A stretch of DNA of 64,000 bases from Penicillus capitatus (taxonomy: Eukaryota > Chlorophyta): the NCBI GenBank assembly GCA_965649825.1, contig OZ287707.1:682001-746000 (forward strand), written 5' to 3'. Every line of letters begins with the position of its first letter. Position 1 is the first letter of the stretch. The translations under genes and the position numbers were made by a program. A model generated the notes under the pieces. It had not been told where the DNA came from. It was given only the letters and a program-made list of their open reading frames with translations, and made no database searches. Of this stretch, positions 37,513-49,363 are shown piece by piece.

Positions 37513-38198
37513 ATGGATTCTGTGCCTCATTCAGACAACGCCGTTCGTCGATACGCCCTCCAAAGAGACGACGGCATTGACTGTAGGTGGATGTGGACGA
37601 TATCGTGACGTCCTATGGCGAGCTGACGGATCATCCCGGTTTCCGTGGTGGTAATTGTGAGGTGCTCTACGGGACGACCGGCAACGAGGCTGATCAGTAT
37701 TTCTGCATCTACCCTACCGGTGTCATCGTGACAGGCGTCACCAAATGCCACCCCCTCGTTCAAGCAGGGGAGGCACTGCTGCGTGACGCCGATGGCGAAA
37801 AGGAGAGACGTATTCGGATCGCTCTGGAGAACGAAGACTACTGGTTGGTTTCAGATCGTGGACAGAAGGCCAAGATCCCGAAGTTTACGGATCATACCTT
37901 GTGCAACGTACACATCGACGATCAGCAATTCCGTATCCATCATCCCTTCGACACAGCCCTGCTCAATTTCAACCCCCGGCTACGAACAGATCCAAAATTG
38001 CTGATTAGACGGTGAGGAGACGGCAGACCTGATGCGATGGGCAGCCGGGTGTGATGATGATGTAGGTGTCATTGGGAAGGTCACATCGCTGTCTTGTCAA
38101 CGCGTCCCAGGACGATTCGACACATGAGACGTCGTTTGGTGACCGTTACCAAGTACAGCGAACTGCGTTCGGTTACCGCGTTCGAATTCGCGATCTGA
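37513..38198 (+). CDS. ABITRAM/FAM206 family protein
   Basis: The core DQYFCIYPTGVIVTGVTKCH then PLVQAGEALL matches the FAM206 signature (ILQHSNxICVITLAxSHP), a biotinyl/lipoyl-like beta fold. The second half has CNVHIDDQQFRIHHPFDTAL then LNFNPRLRTDPKLLIRR. A 54-nt GT-AG intron (38012-38065) leads to EGHIAVLSTRPRTI, matching the family's EGYIAVV end. An intron after MDS joins to VDVDDIVTSYGELTDHP. In mammals the protein (Simiate) is nuclear and linked to actin and transcription; its function here is unknown. The next gene starts 34 bp after the stop. Confidence 0.75.
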
Positions 38199-38232
38199 CG
38201 GGCGTTCGTCTTTGAATTTATTACGCCCTCCT

Positions 38233-41229
38233 ATGTTGAACACCGAGCAATATGCAACTGTTATTGGCAGTGCGGCCGTCGGTGCGCTAGTGGGTTGGTT
38301 GTTCGGAAGGTCGACAGCGTTTTCGATTTCTCACGCTCGACGCCGTATCTAGGGCGACGCGTTTTCGGGAGGCTCGTCGACTATTGGGAGATAATCAATG
38401 GTGGATGTCGGAACAGGCAGCGCTTCGCTTCTCGATACCTTCCTTAGGCATGACTAGGGTTTCGACAGGAGATGTATGTGGCCAGCGGATTGATTGCGGC
38501 TGGACATGGACATCTATTATCGTACTGGTCACCAGCAGGCACAAACGACGCCCTAAAGAGAGAGTTCATGATGATGGTGCTATTGTCCATCAAACATGCA
38601 GCACGGGATCTTGAAAAATTCCGAATCGCTTTGATTCAGCCGCCCGTGTCACAGAAGAACCCTTACTATATGCAAGCACACGACGATGTTCGTGATGACC
38701 CTTATTACTGGTGCCAAACAGACTCATCGATCTGAAGCTGGATGGGTCGGGACTGTATGGGTATAGGATGCGCGATGATTCGAGGCGACATCCAATTGTG
38801 CAAGCTCACATAAGAGCTGAGAATCGATATACAATGTCGGTCATGGCGGATACGGTGCAGTTGCAAGAACTGATGTACAATGAGATGCGAGCACATACCA
38901 AAGAACAGGACACCAGTGCGCCGCTGCGGTATTGCCTCGATCATCTGATGTCCCATGATCGCCATTTAGAGTGCAGAACTACTTCTACTACACAAGAGTG
39001 TCACAGAACCAAAAACGCGCCGTCCACTGCCGAAGAAGGGTCGGATGGGTATCCAGACCTGCCGAATACGAAAGATGTGTGGCTGTCTTCTTAGGTCCGG
39101 CATCCCGATGAGCCTCAGAGTGTGACTGAGGTGATGGATGATGGAGTCCCTGAAGAGATTCTGTTGGATGAGAACGAAGAAGGACGGCGATACGTTTCCT
39201 ATGATGTGTGTGGGTTGAAGATCTCGCCTAACGAACAGCTCCTCGCCTACTTTCAGGATACAAAGGGCAACGGATTCTACTCGCTCAAGATCAAACACAT
39301 TTACTGTGGCAAGCAGTTCCTGAAGAACCAGATCCGCACAGCAGGGAATCAATGTGAATGGGGTAGCAACTCCGCCACGCTTTTCTATTTGACGTTGGAC
39401 GCCGTGGGAAGACCCAATAAAGTCTGGAAGCATGTATTGAATACTTCTCCGGACGAGGACACATGTCTCTATACAGAGGCAGATCCTGCATTTTATGTCT
39501 CACTCTATAAGACAAGAGACAAGTCGACCATCTGCATCCAATCAAGCACGCATCCGATCGTCGTGCCTGTCTTTGCAGCATTCAGATGTCTTTGTAGTTT
39601 CCAAGACAATGACGGAGTGCAGGATTTTGAATGCAGACTGTCCAGATGAACTGACAGTCGTCCTTCCGAGAAAGCAGGATGTGCATTACTGGATCGAACA
39701 TCACAACAATAGCTTTTTTCTCCGCATCCAAGATCCGCAGAGACTGAATTCTGAAATAGCGATTGCACCTGTGGCGGATCCTGAAGATCAGACAGTTGGT
39801 TTCGCCAGTTCGTGGCCAGGTGACACTAAAGAGCATAATATCTAGGTGCTGATCCCTCATCATCATGATCGGAAGATCGAAGAGTTTGTTATGAGTCGTC
39901 GTTATTTGACGATCTTCTGTCGCAAAAACGGTCTGCAGACAGCATTTGTCTACATTGTGCCACATGATATAGAAAACGTACGGCAACTGAGAAACTCCAT
40001 TGAACTGAAATTTGAGGAGGCCGTGTTTAGCTTAAGGCCAGGTAGAGACATTCGTATGCTCAGTCCTCAGACAGAAAAGTGGTTTAGTAGGTCCTCAAGG
40101 GGATTTTGAGTCTGAGATTTTGCGTTTGACATATGCGTCGCTGATCACACCAGAGTCGATCATCGACCAGCATCTGGGAACATTCGAGAGATGCGTCAAG
40201 AAGATGGAGGACGCACCACTTGTCGATTACGATGAAACAGATTACAGGAGCGAACGAACGTGGGCCCTTGCTGCCGACGGTGTCCGCGTTCCCATCTCAG
40301 TCGTCTACAGAATTGACGCCGTGCAGCACAACGGAACAGATCCTCTGTTAATGGAAGTCTATGGTGCCTATGAGCACTGTCTCAATCCCTCGTTCTCCAG
40401 CAGGAGAATCTCTCTGATGAGAAGAGGCGTTGTCTATGCCATTGCTCATGTGAGAGGCGGTGGCGAATTGGGAAGGTAATCGTCAGCAGAGACACTACGC
40501 GATCACCCTGTTCTCGTCAGAGCTTGGTACGAAAACGGAAGACTGATGAATAAGAAGACAACGTTCTCCGATACAATTGCATGCGCCAAGCATCTGATCG
40601 ACAAGATGTATTGCAGCGGATCTAAATTGTGCATCACCGGAACGGGTGCTGGAGGATTGGCTGCTGCTGCCGCTGTAAACATGCAGCCTGAGCTTTTCTG
40701 CGCCGCCATTCTGCACGAGCCTTTTGTGGACATACTGACATCCATCAGCGATGGGAACATGTCTCTAAGAGCAGAAGACTGGGGCGAATGGGGCAATCCT
40801 CAAAACGAAGAGCACTACAAGTGAGGACGGCATCCTGCCTTAAGTACTTCCCAGTCTCGGCGTCTTGCGATAGATACATGAAAAGCTACTCCCCTGTGGA
40901 CAATGTGGAGCACCAAGACTATCCACACCTGCTGATGACTGCCGGATACCATGACGCGAAACTCGGCTATTGGGAGCCTGCAAAGTATGCAGGTTTGTGT
41001 CGTTGTCGATACTTGGCTTCGGTCTCAGTTGCCGTGTGTAGCGAAAGTGCGCGATTACAGCACCAATTCAAGTATCGTAATCTTCAAGTGCGACATGGAC
41101 GTGGGGAATTCCTCAAGCCGTTCGCGGCTCTTGCATTATAGAGATGCCGCTTTGAACTATGCATTCTTGCTGAAGGCTATCGGACAGCCTCCGTCCAGAA
41201 ACGGAGAGACCGAAAGCAGTAACCTCTGA
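38233..41229 (+). CDS. Oligopeptidase B-like (S9A) pseudo-peptidase with N-terminal membrane anchor
   Basis: The N-terminus has a membrane segment ([19 protein letters not shown]). From [13 protein letters not shown] the protein follows oligopeptidase [21 protein letters not shown] (intron joined), beta-propeller pieces ([40 protein letters not shown]), then the alpha/beta hydrolase domain ([29 protein letters not shown]). Where the family has GRSAGG this protein has GTGAGG: the nucleophile Ser codon is GGT (Gly) at 40645-40647. Where the family has the catalytic His after MDxG it has Asn (AAT, 41107-41109) in [10 protein letters not shown]. The catalytic Asp region, [17 protein letters not shown], is kept, as is [10 protein letters not shown]. 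Probably a folded but inactive relative. Confidence 0.85.
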
Positions 41230-41262
41230 ATTGTGCAGAAGAGCGACGGAAACGAACACAAG

Positions 41263-41676
41263 ATGAATCGAACCTCTCTTCGTTACTTCCAAAGAAAGCT
41301 CGCCGAACGAGAGCATTTCTGTCGAGACGACAAGGATATCTTCGAGCGCGCTTATACTATTTCCAATACTTCTGAACTCGCGAAAGGCGTCATGCAAAAA
41401 GAATCCATGAACGTCGGCCCCTCGCAACATTCTGAACGAGATGCGGCCTTAGGCATCACCATCATCGCCGGAATACGTTACCCATTGAACTGTTCCTAGA
41501 TGTGTCAAGCGTGCGACCTAGCCAGTCGTTAGATCCAGACCTTTTCGCCTTAGGTCCAAAACCCGATGATGGAAATCTACGCGACGTGGTGACGCTGAAC
41601 GAACGCGTTCGCTGTTTGCCTGCAATTCTCTGTCGCGCGTCGAATGGCGAAAGCTTTCTCGTGAACCTGGAGTGAT
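41263..41676 (+). CDS. Unrecognised small protein
   Basis: Not recognised. Two exons give about 122 residues: MNRTSLRYFQRKLAEREHFC, KDIFERAYTISNTSELAKGV, then across a GC-AG intron SERDAAL|DVSSVRPSQSLDPDLF and a C-terminus ASNGESFLVNLE. Lys/Arg/Glu-rich start, no membrane helix. It lies 33 bp after the oligopeptidase-like gene and 62 bp before the LRR gene, all on the plus strand. Confidence 0.5.
41453..41499 (+). other. GC-AG intron in the small unknown gene
   Basis: A 47-nt intron with exon end GCGGCCTTAG, donor GCATCACC and acceptor GTTCCTAG. A GT donor inside it would leave only 24 nt, far below the size of the other introns, so GC-AG is preferred. Confidence 0.5.
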
Positions 41677-41738
41677 GCTCGAATCCTCTCTGCACTTTCT
41701 CTGAGACGCTGGTGTGTTTCAGTGACGTTCAGCGAACA

Positions 41739-44700
41739 ATGCTCCGTAAGAGATTGATTGGAAAGACGGCAAAAGAGTGCAGCATTGCGAAGAAGTGCTC
41801 GCAAAAGGTAAACGAAAACGCCGACGCATAACATACGCCCTTTCTATGAGCAGGTCAAGGGGGAATACAAAGCAAAGGACGGCCATCCCGTGTTCCCTCG
41901 CATTGCCGACACGCGTTCTGCAAAGGGCCGTGCGCAAAAGCTCTCTGACGATTTCTTCTTGACGGATCCGGAAGTGATATATCGAATCAACAATACGCTC
42001 CGTGCCGTTGAGAGACTTCGAGAGTCTTACCACGATCGGCCGAACAAAGTAACAACCGATGCGAGTATTCGACGACTGGATCACAAGAAGGCATGTGCGA
42101 AACAGACTGCGACGGATGAGGCTGTCGCGACAGTCTCCGATACCAACGAAGAGGTCCGGCAGCTAACCTGCAGGACACGCCAGTACCGAACTCTCTTCTC
42201 TCAGGCAGATAACATTGACACAGACGCAGTGGCGATCGATGGGGAGAGTGAAGATCATTTGAGACTTGACGTCTGTCTGAAAGGAGATGATGATCAGCCG
42301 CGTTCGTCTTTGTCCATGGATGATCATCCTTTGGAACATGGTGGCAAGAGAAAGAGATGGCAGTCGCAGCATTGCAGCCATTCCGCGAATGCCGTCAGCC
42401 CTCGTGAACATGACTTGTTTACGATGGATGACTTACGACTTCATACGGACAAGATTTTTCACAGCGTCGAGCAATTGAAGATCTCGGGAGCCGGTCTCCA
42501 AACTCAATGTGACTTTTCGCCACATTGCGTGCGTGATAGGTCTATATGAAGCGCGTTGTGGCAGTCTTATGCTCATTCCATCGACACGTGTCATCAAAGG
42601 GCTAAAAGAAGAACGATGTCTACTGGATCATACACGGATCGCCAGAGAAGGCGCTGAAGCACTCGGTCAAGCATTGCTGATCAACAACATCATCGAAAAC
42701 CTGAGTCTCGTCGATTGTGCCCTCGATGCAAAGGCAGAGATCGCCGTCATACGCTCGCTATGATTCGAAACAGTGTTTAGCAGGCTATTGAGAGTATCGT
42801 CGACGGCCTGAGAAGTGGAGCAGCGAACAATTCTCGTTATTGTAGGCAACTCACGACCTCCGTCGCGCAATCAGCCATCGGAGGACATCAGATTCGCAAC
42901 CTCGATCGTGGTGCAAGCATGTCAACGGAGAGAAAGAAACTTGGTCTCTCCCTTGCGCTGTCCAATCTAATTGGAGGATAGACTAGTCACCACCTGACTG
43001 TGTAGGAAGTGTGGCGACGCGAGATCTGTTGGCTGAAGATATTCAAAGACTCAAACAGGCGGCCCGAGATTCACATGTGCCAACGAAATCGAAGGTTACT
43101 GGACTGAATCTGTCAGAGAATTCCCTCGGCGTTCCTGGAGGACGATGTATTGCAACGCTGCTCGATCCTAACTTCACGGCGTACTTTCTACTGAACCTCG
43201 CCACCGTTGTTCTTTCTGATCACCGCCGTCTGCAGTTATCCATCGTTGAAGTCCCTGATCTTGGCGAAGACGAGCTTAACAGACGATGGTGTCCTCGCCA
43301 TTGTGCGAGCACTGATGAATGGCAACTCTTCCTTGACGGAACTAAATCTGTCGGCGAATAACATTTCCAACAAGAGTGCATCAACCATTGGTGAACTCCT
43401 TGATTCCAATCATGCTCTCAAGAACCTAAACCTTTCCTGGAACACGATTAAGGTAGGAATACATCAGTGTTGGATGCCAAGGGTATGTGCGTCTGTGGTT
43501 AAACAGTCAGCTGGAGCCGCGAGTTTGGCTAAGGGATTGATGGCGAATGAATGCCTTGAACATTTCGATCTATCCTGGAACGGTTTGGAGAACGAAGGTG
43601 CCGTTCAACTAGGCGAAATGCTGTCGATTAATCTGAGCCTGAAATCTCTCAATCTGATGCACACAAGAACAGGAACAGAAGGCAGCCTTGTCATTGCAGA
43701 TGGCTTGAGAGTACAGCCATCCACGATCGAAAGCAACTTCCCCAGCTCAGCATTTAGGTCAACGGCTCTCTGGAGAAAATCTCGCTCGATGGCAATCCCA
43801 TCGGCGAATTTGGAGCTAGGCATCTGATGCTAGCCATCAGTCATAACAAGACATTGAAGTTCCTTGGACTCCAAGTCAGATACCGTTTTTGAGGATCTGT
43901 GCTTGGAGCACTTGATGGCTCTCAGGGATCCAATATGAGTTCGACCGTGGCAGATGGCGAAGCAGAATCCGCCAAGTTCAATCCTTCATGTCCAGATGGC
44001 AGTTATCACTTGGATCTCAGCAACCAGACCGACCGAACCGTCGCTGTTCAGCTGTGCCAACTCAATACCTCAGTTTCTCCTAGTCAGATGCGTAACGTCA
44101 CATTGGACGGCAAAGAGATCCAATCCCAAAACATGGACTGGCCAGACAGGCAAGCGTGATACCCGTAGCTCTTTTCTATGATACATGGATCTACAGATTA
44201 CCAACACAAGGAATACTGAAGCTCGACTATGTTTCGTCGTCGACGCGCAGAACGTTATCGGTAATAGATAACAAGAAAATCACGGCGCTTATTGGGCAGT
44301 TCTCGCATCCATCGATGTCCGATGGAGAGAGACTGAATATTGTGAACATCTCAGCGCCTCACCACTTCTTTCTCTGCCATCAGATCTGTCAGATACTGCA
44401 AAAGTTTCCATTGAGCGATGAACGACTCGAAGCTGCTTGTGCCTTTTTCACACGGGCTGTCGATACCGATGAACATTTGGATGTCATGTTGAGTCCACTG
44501 CACGACAGAGAAAGAAACATGTTTTTCGGAAAAGTCGCCCACTACGCCGCATATGTCTTCTCTAATCCCACAGGCAAGAAACGTCGCTCCTCTGCCGCAA
44601 GGAATCGGTGAGTGAGAAGTGTATGTAGGACATTACGAACTGAACTTGACGATCCCGTTCCATCGGCTTATTGCCAACCGACTCAAGGACTGCGTTTATG

Positions 44701-46374
44701 GAGAAGCACAGGGACCCGTTTGGTGTAACATCATCTACGATGAGTACTCTAAACAGCTTCGGCTTTCCTCCAACTATGGCCCACCGGAGAGTTGGAAAAC
44801 GATGATTCCCACAATCGGGACACTGTCTCTTGACTATGTGACACAAGAACCGGTGCCAGCAGAAGCACAGCCTCTAACACACAGCAGCCTCATTAACCTC
44901 CTTGAGCATAAAGTGCCCACCCAATGCATGAATAACTGTCGGAGACGGGCCAGTGGATTATAGGTGCTTGTGCCGTTCAAGAAGGAAGAATGCGTGCCGA
45001 TTGCTTCTGCAAATTTCAACGTTGCTGATACACAGATCATGCAACTTCGGCGGGAAATCACCAATCGATTCCTAACGTGCGAACACCTCCTAACAATCAT
45101 CAGCTGTTTCTCGGTGAGTTGCGGCGGCCAAGATCGATTGCTGAGTGTTTGTTGTCTCCTATGGTGTGCAGCTTGGCCCTCACAGAGTGGAAGCCATTGT
45201 GTGCTGTTTCGGTAATCTCGTGGATCGCGAGAATCTGTGGAAAGTGCTCAATACCTTGAAGCCGCTAGAACAAGCAGTGATGATGATGCGTTTGGGTCCT
45301 ATGAACTGCACTTCGATGCAGCACAAGACCGCGCACTGGATCCTGGACGTCACGAACCCTCAGCATGGCGATATTGCTAAGAGACTCGTTAAAGCAGCTC
45401 TGAGCGACACCGAACTGCCGAATCTATGGAACATACGTCTCAATGGTGAATATCTCCGCCGTTCTCTACAATTATTGCCTTTCGCTCGGTGTCTTCAGGG
45501 AGACGCAAACAGATTACAGAAAACTCAAACTTGTGGGCGGTATTGACGACGGACACCTTTACGCCATTTCTGGAATTCGACTTTATCGGTAACGATTCTT
45601 GGAACTGCGTTTTTGATTTGGACCCAGAAGAGCTTGCCGCCCTAAACAATGGAGAGAAGCTCGAACTCCGAAAGCACTACGTAGATTCAAGTCTGCCTGG
45701 ACATCGATGCGATCTCAGTATTCGCTTGCAGGCTGCTCGCCTCGAAGCTCAGAGGATGAGACAGATCTACGGTTACTTTCGCGACAGCAGTGGCTACACC
45801 TGCAGCGAGTGGCAAACGAGAAAGAATCTCATGCAACCGCTCTTGGAGAAACCGCCTTGGCTTGCTGTCTGGGATCGTCTACTCCGACGCCTCGTTCGCA
45901 TGACCTCCAGACTCGGTTGCTTCATCCCTCCCACTCTTCATTTCGTTCATACCTTTGGTCAGGCGACATCCGAGGCGCATCGCCTTTGGAAGATGTCTTC
46001 GACAACGCACTATCCGATGACGATACTCTCAGCCTCGAAGAATTTCTCGAGGTGATGGGATACAAGTTACCGCACGCACCTTCTATCCTTCGATCTAGGT
46101 GATGAGATCCATGGGATCTTATCGTTCTGAGCTGGAATTCTACGAACGAGCTGCACAAAGAATGTGCTCAGGAGAGGTTGACACCATGATGCCGACTGAC
46201 CCAAGTTCGCAGGGAGTTGATCTGATGGACGGAATAACTTTCTCCGATTTCGTTCATCTCTTCATGATGGACGCGCCAATGGTTTCCATCTCCGAAATTA
46301 AACCTCTCGTTCCAGAACCGTCGGCTCAGAAGGCAGCCGCCAAGAAAACGAAACAATCATCGTCATCACGTTAA
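41739..46374 (+). CDS. Large leucine-rich-repeat protein (RNase-inhibitor type) with C-terminal helical repeats
   Basis: Not assignable to a named family. The N-terminus is MLRKRLIGKTAKECS ... GHPVFPRIADTRSAKGRAQK. The middle has RI-type LRRs: LKSLILAKTSLTDDGVLAIV, SSLTELNLSANNISNKSAST, HALKNLNLSWNTIK, CLEHFDLSWNGLENEGAVQL and LSLKSLNLMHTRTGTEGSLV. After the LRRs come repeated segments of DUF4476-like form, such as ICQILQKFPLSDERLEAACA and DTQIMQLRREITNRFLTCEH. The C-terminus has an acidic EF-hand-like stretch (LSDDDTLSLEEFLEVMGYKL) and a Lys-rich tail. Many short introns (for example GTAAACG...GAGCAG after CSQK). It could be one gene or two; I saw no start/stop pair that forces a split. Confidence 0.7.
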
Positions 46375-46411
46375 TGAAACAGTTTTCTTAAAACACGTCG
46401 TCCTCGCAAAC

Positions 46412-46759
46412 ATGTCTTTCCTCCATCGCTTGTTTCATCAAGTGCTAAATCAGTTTCTCGTCGACGCTTTGGCAAACAGGTTTGGCGACAATACTTTCCC
46501 TGGTCTAAAGGGCCAGTCTTAATGTCTTTGTCAATGGTGTTGCTAGTCGAACGTTCCAGAGGTTTGCAGTCAAGTCGAATCAGATGTTCAAAGATCTGTC
46601 CAAGAACGGATTGGGCTCTGTACAAGACTTCGGACAAGCTTTCAGTGAAGAGGTCATCAGTCACCACCAATCTGTCTTTACAATCCCTGGTGATGTGACT
46701 TGTAGTTCCGGAGGAATCTAATGAAAGAAGGATCGAAAAAGGCAAAGTCGAAATCTTAA
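46412..46759 (+). CDS. Unrecognised small conserved-looking protein
   Basis: Joining MSFLHRLFHQVLNQFLVDAL-AN across a 68-nt GT-AG intron gives SRTFQRFAVKSNQMFKDLSK then NGLGSVQDFGQAFSEEV. The LANSRTFQRFA pattern resembles small mitochondrial or membrane-associated proteins of protists and plants, but I cannot name the family. The C-terminus is basic (MKEGSKKAKSKS) and its border is uncertain. Expected length about 90 residues. It starts 37 bp after the LRR gene. Confidence 0.45.
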
Positions 46760-47149
46760 TCTCTCCGTTTCTGTGACGATTCGCATCTTTATTTGTCTCA
46801 TGTGTAATCTCAGTTTACTGAATGGACAAAGGATTGTACAGCAACAGAGTTTTCAATCAGAGAATACACTCTACGTACAGAAGGCTGAAAGCAGATGGTG
46901 GCATTGTGAAACAATGTGATTATTCTTTTCCGCGATATTTAGACAAACAATTTGAGCTAGAGAAGTCTTGTGACCGAAACGGACAAAAAAACCGATTGCA
47001 CAGAAAGGAGACTATGAGCAAGGCAGTCAGTCTAAACAGTTTGCGGAACAGACGGTTTATGTTCTTCGGAAAAAGAACGGGGATTCAGTTTTCCGCCTCT
47101 TCTTCTATCGTCCGGCCACTGTTGGTAGTCGGCTTCTCCTACAAATCCA
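46760..47149. other. Intergenic, convergent 3' regions
   Basis: About 390 bp. A plus-strand ORF (46822-47172) overlaps the end of MLO and shows no family signal; I treat it as chance. Confidence 0.4.
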
Positions 47150-49240
47150 TCACCTCATCTCCTTCAATTTGAGTGGACGTTTTACTTTTCCCACTCGGTT
47201 TCTCCAGTCCAAGATTTTGCCTTTGATAGAATTGCCGAGCAAATGATGGCTCCAATGCGTTGAGCCCATATGCACGACCAAGCTGTAGGTTGGCAACATG
47301 ACAAAACTGATGTGAAAGAACGATCCGGTATTCAGTAACAAGACAAGGATCCAGGTTGTGAAATCCCAATTTCCGTGTTCGTCTTCTCTATGGAAGACGC
47401 AAGATTTGGCACCGTACTGAATGGCCAGTGATGCCTAGACAAACACCCCCCGTTTAGAACGAACGCTGTGAAGAACAATAACATACCGTGATGGCAAAGA
47501 TAGCGGAGTTGACGAATAGAGTATACCGAACGACTGGCAGCAGAAGTCGTGGCTGACTGAACCAGAATACAGAGGGCTCCAATTTATTGATGCGTCCTTC
47601 TCGGGTCACGTGGCGCACGACCACAATGAGTTTTGTACAGATCAGTAGAACGGAGCACACGAAGAAGATGGTGCAACCCAGAAATGCCGATCCAGAATAC
47701 ATCACTGGTGCCCACAGAGTTTGCACGACGACAAGAGTTACCCACCCAGCCATAGAGATCTTCACAACTTCACAGACATCATCGTCTAGAGCTTTGACGA
47801 GATAGGACATGAAATTGAAATTTTGTGCTCGACGATGCTCCAACATGAACGATGCTCGCATAATACGGAATTCCTTCTGAGTAACGGGGCGCACGAACTG
47901 CTTAAAGAAAGAAATCACCCATTCCGTCTGCCAACGGACCATTATTTTGACTCTGTTGTACACATGACGGATCAACAGACGGACATTCCAACGAATGGTG
48001 CTTACTTATTATTGTCTTGAGGAACCTCGCCGGCTCTATGAAAGATTCTCAAGACGCTACCCGAGTTTTTGACTGTTTCTGTTCCTCCGTCTTCTTGTGC
48101 GACGACCTCTTGTCCATTGTCTGCGCACTCCCTTCTCACCTCCCTCTCAGCTGCAGGAGTTTGACCGTCGACAGTGATCGCTGTTGGCACTTCGCTGGAG
48201 CGATCCAACGGTTCAAGAGTGACAGATTGCAAACACGATGATACACTGTCAGTAGCAAACATTGCGATTTAGCTATCTCCAATGGATCAGGAAACGTACC
48301 AAAGAGCGTATTTGTCATCATCCAGTTTCCATCTGCGCCAGCGATTCACTCTCATGTTCGCACACAGCACCATGATCACAACGTTCACGACGTGAATGAC
48401 TGTTAGTAGAAAGATGGCAAGATGTGCCTAAGCAATCCTTTATTGCACTGGATCTGTCAGGCCTCACTTCTTTACTTCGTGCAAGACTGCCGTTGACACC
48501 AGGGGCTCTTCGTCTTCGCCGCATTTCGCTTCGCCGCCACCACCCATTAGGCGTCGGTGGTTGAAATCATAAGAGGAGGTATGGTAAGCAGCATCTTCTT
48601 TCTGTTCCTGAAGAGCAAAGTGTTTGGAGACTGTATTGAATGGCATAAATGTTGACATAATCATCATGGTGGTGATTTCCTGTTTCGTACTCGTGCGACG
48701 AAGAATCTTCCCAAAAAGGACAGTGATGTTCTTCTTTGTATTGAGAACTTATGCTTTTCGTATCTTTGAGACACGAATCGCATTCCGGTACCTGCTGAAT
48801 CGACACCCATCGCTCATAATGTGTAAACTTGCTCACTGAGCACAAATACCATGTCTGCCTAAGAAATGCCTTGTCCATGATGCTTACCACAAATATCGGC
48901 CAGATGGTCCTCGATAACGATCAAAATCAAACTGATAAAGCCTACCATCATCACTTCCTGGACGATTGACTTCAAAGCAACCTGGGCGCATCTTTGCGTC
49001 AAAAAAAACGGAAACTATGTGTTCGACGTTGTCACCTGAAGGCCGTTTCGTCCAAATTTCGCCAGTTGGTGTTCGATGAATTCCAGTCCCTGTATAACCG
49101 ACCACCCATGCATTCAGCAAGACTTCCCGGTAGACAGCGCGCTGCACTTTTTCGATGACAAGAGACATTATCAAGAAGAAGGCAAAGACGGCGCCATAGA
49201 TGTAAGAGGGGGTCTCGAAGCCGGAAAGGCCATCAGCCAT
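47150..49240 (-). CDS. MLO-like seven-span membrane protein
   Basis: Clear MLO family match. The N-terminal helix reads ETPSYIYGAVFAFFLIMSLV then IEKVQRA. Next come the Cys-containing loop CGEDEEPLVSTAVLHEVKK (plant GKVPLVSxEALHQLHIF) and AIFLLTVIHVVNVVIMVLC. WVISFFKQFVRPVTQKEFRI and NFMSYLVKALDDDVCEVVKI are the conserved cytosolic loop. SVFWFSQPRLLLPVVRYTLF leads to TWILVLLLNTGSFFHISFVM, and the C-terminal LVVHMGSTHW matches the plant QMGT motif. MLO proteins act as calcium-linked channels; in plants they govern powdery-mildew susceptibility and pollen-tube or root signalling. The start is 123 bp head-to-head with PSMD13. Confidence 0.9.
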
Positions 49241-49363
49241 TGTGGGAACAAGTCGATTGGTGTAGCTTCTATTCAACCTGTGCTTTGCGGCGTGAATTCG
49301 TTCACTGAATGTGACATAACGGGTCTTAATTGAATCGGCGCGTTTTGTGCTGCGTTTGGCTTG

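Noticed and set aside
38449-38541. A further GC-AG donor (TTAG|GCATGA) in the oligopeptidase-like gene.
   Set aside because: A canonical GT donor in the right phase (GTGGCCAGC) is also available, so it is not counted.
44149-44200. A fourth GC-AG intron (GACAG|GCAAGC) in the LRR gene.
   Set aside because: A canonical GT donor 6 nt downstream in the same phase gives an equally open join.
46822-47172. A plus-strand ORF of 116 codons.
   Set aside because: It overlaps the MLO 3' exon, is Lys/Arg/Ser-rich without motif, and has no exon support.
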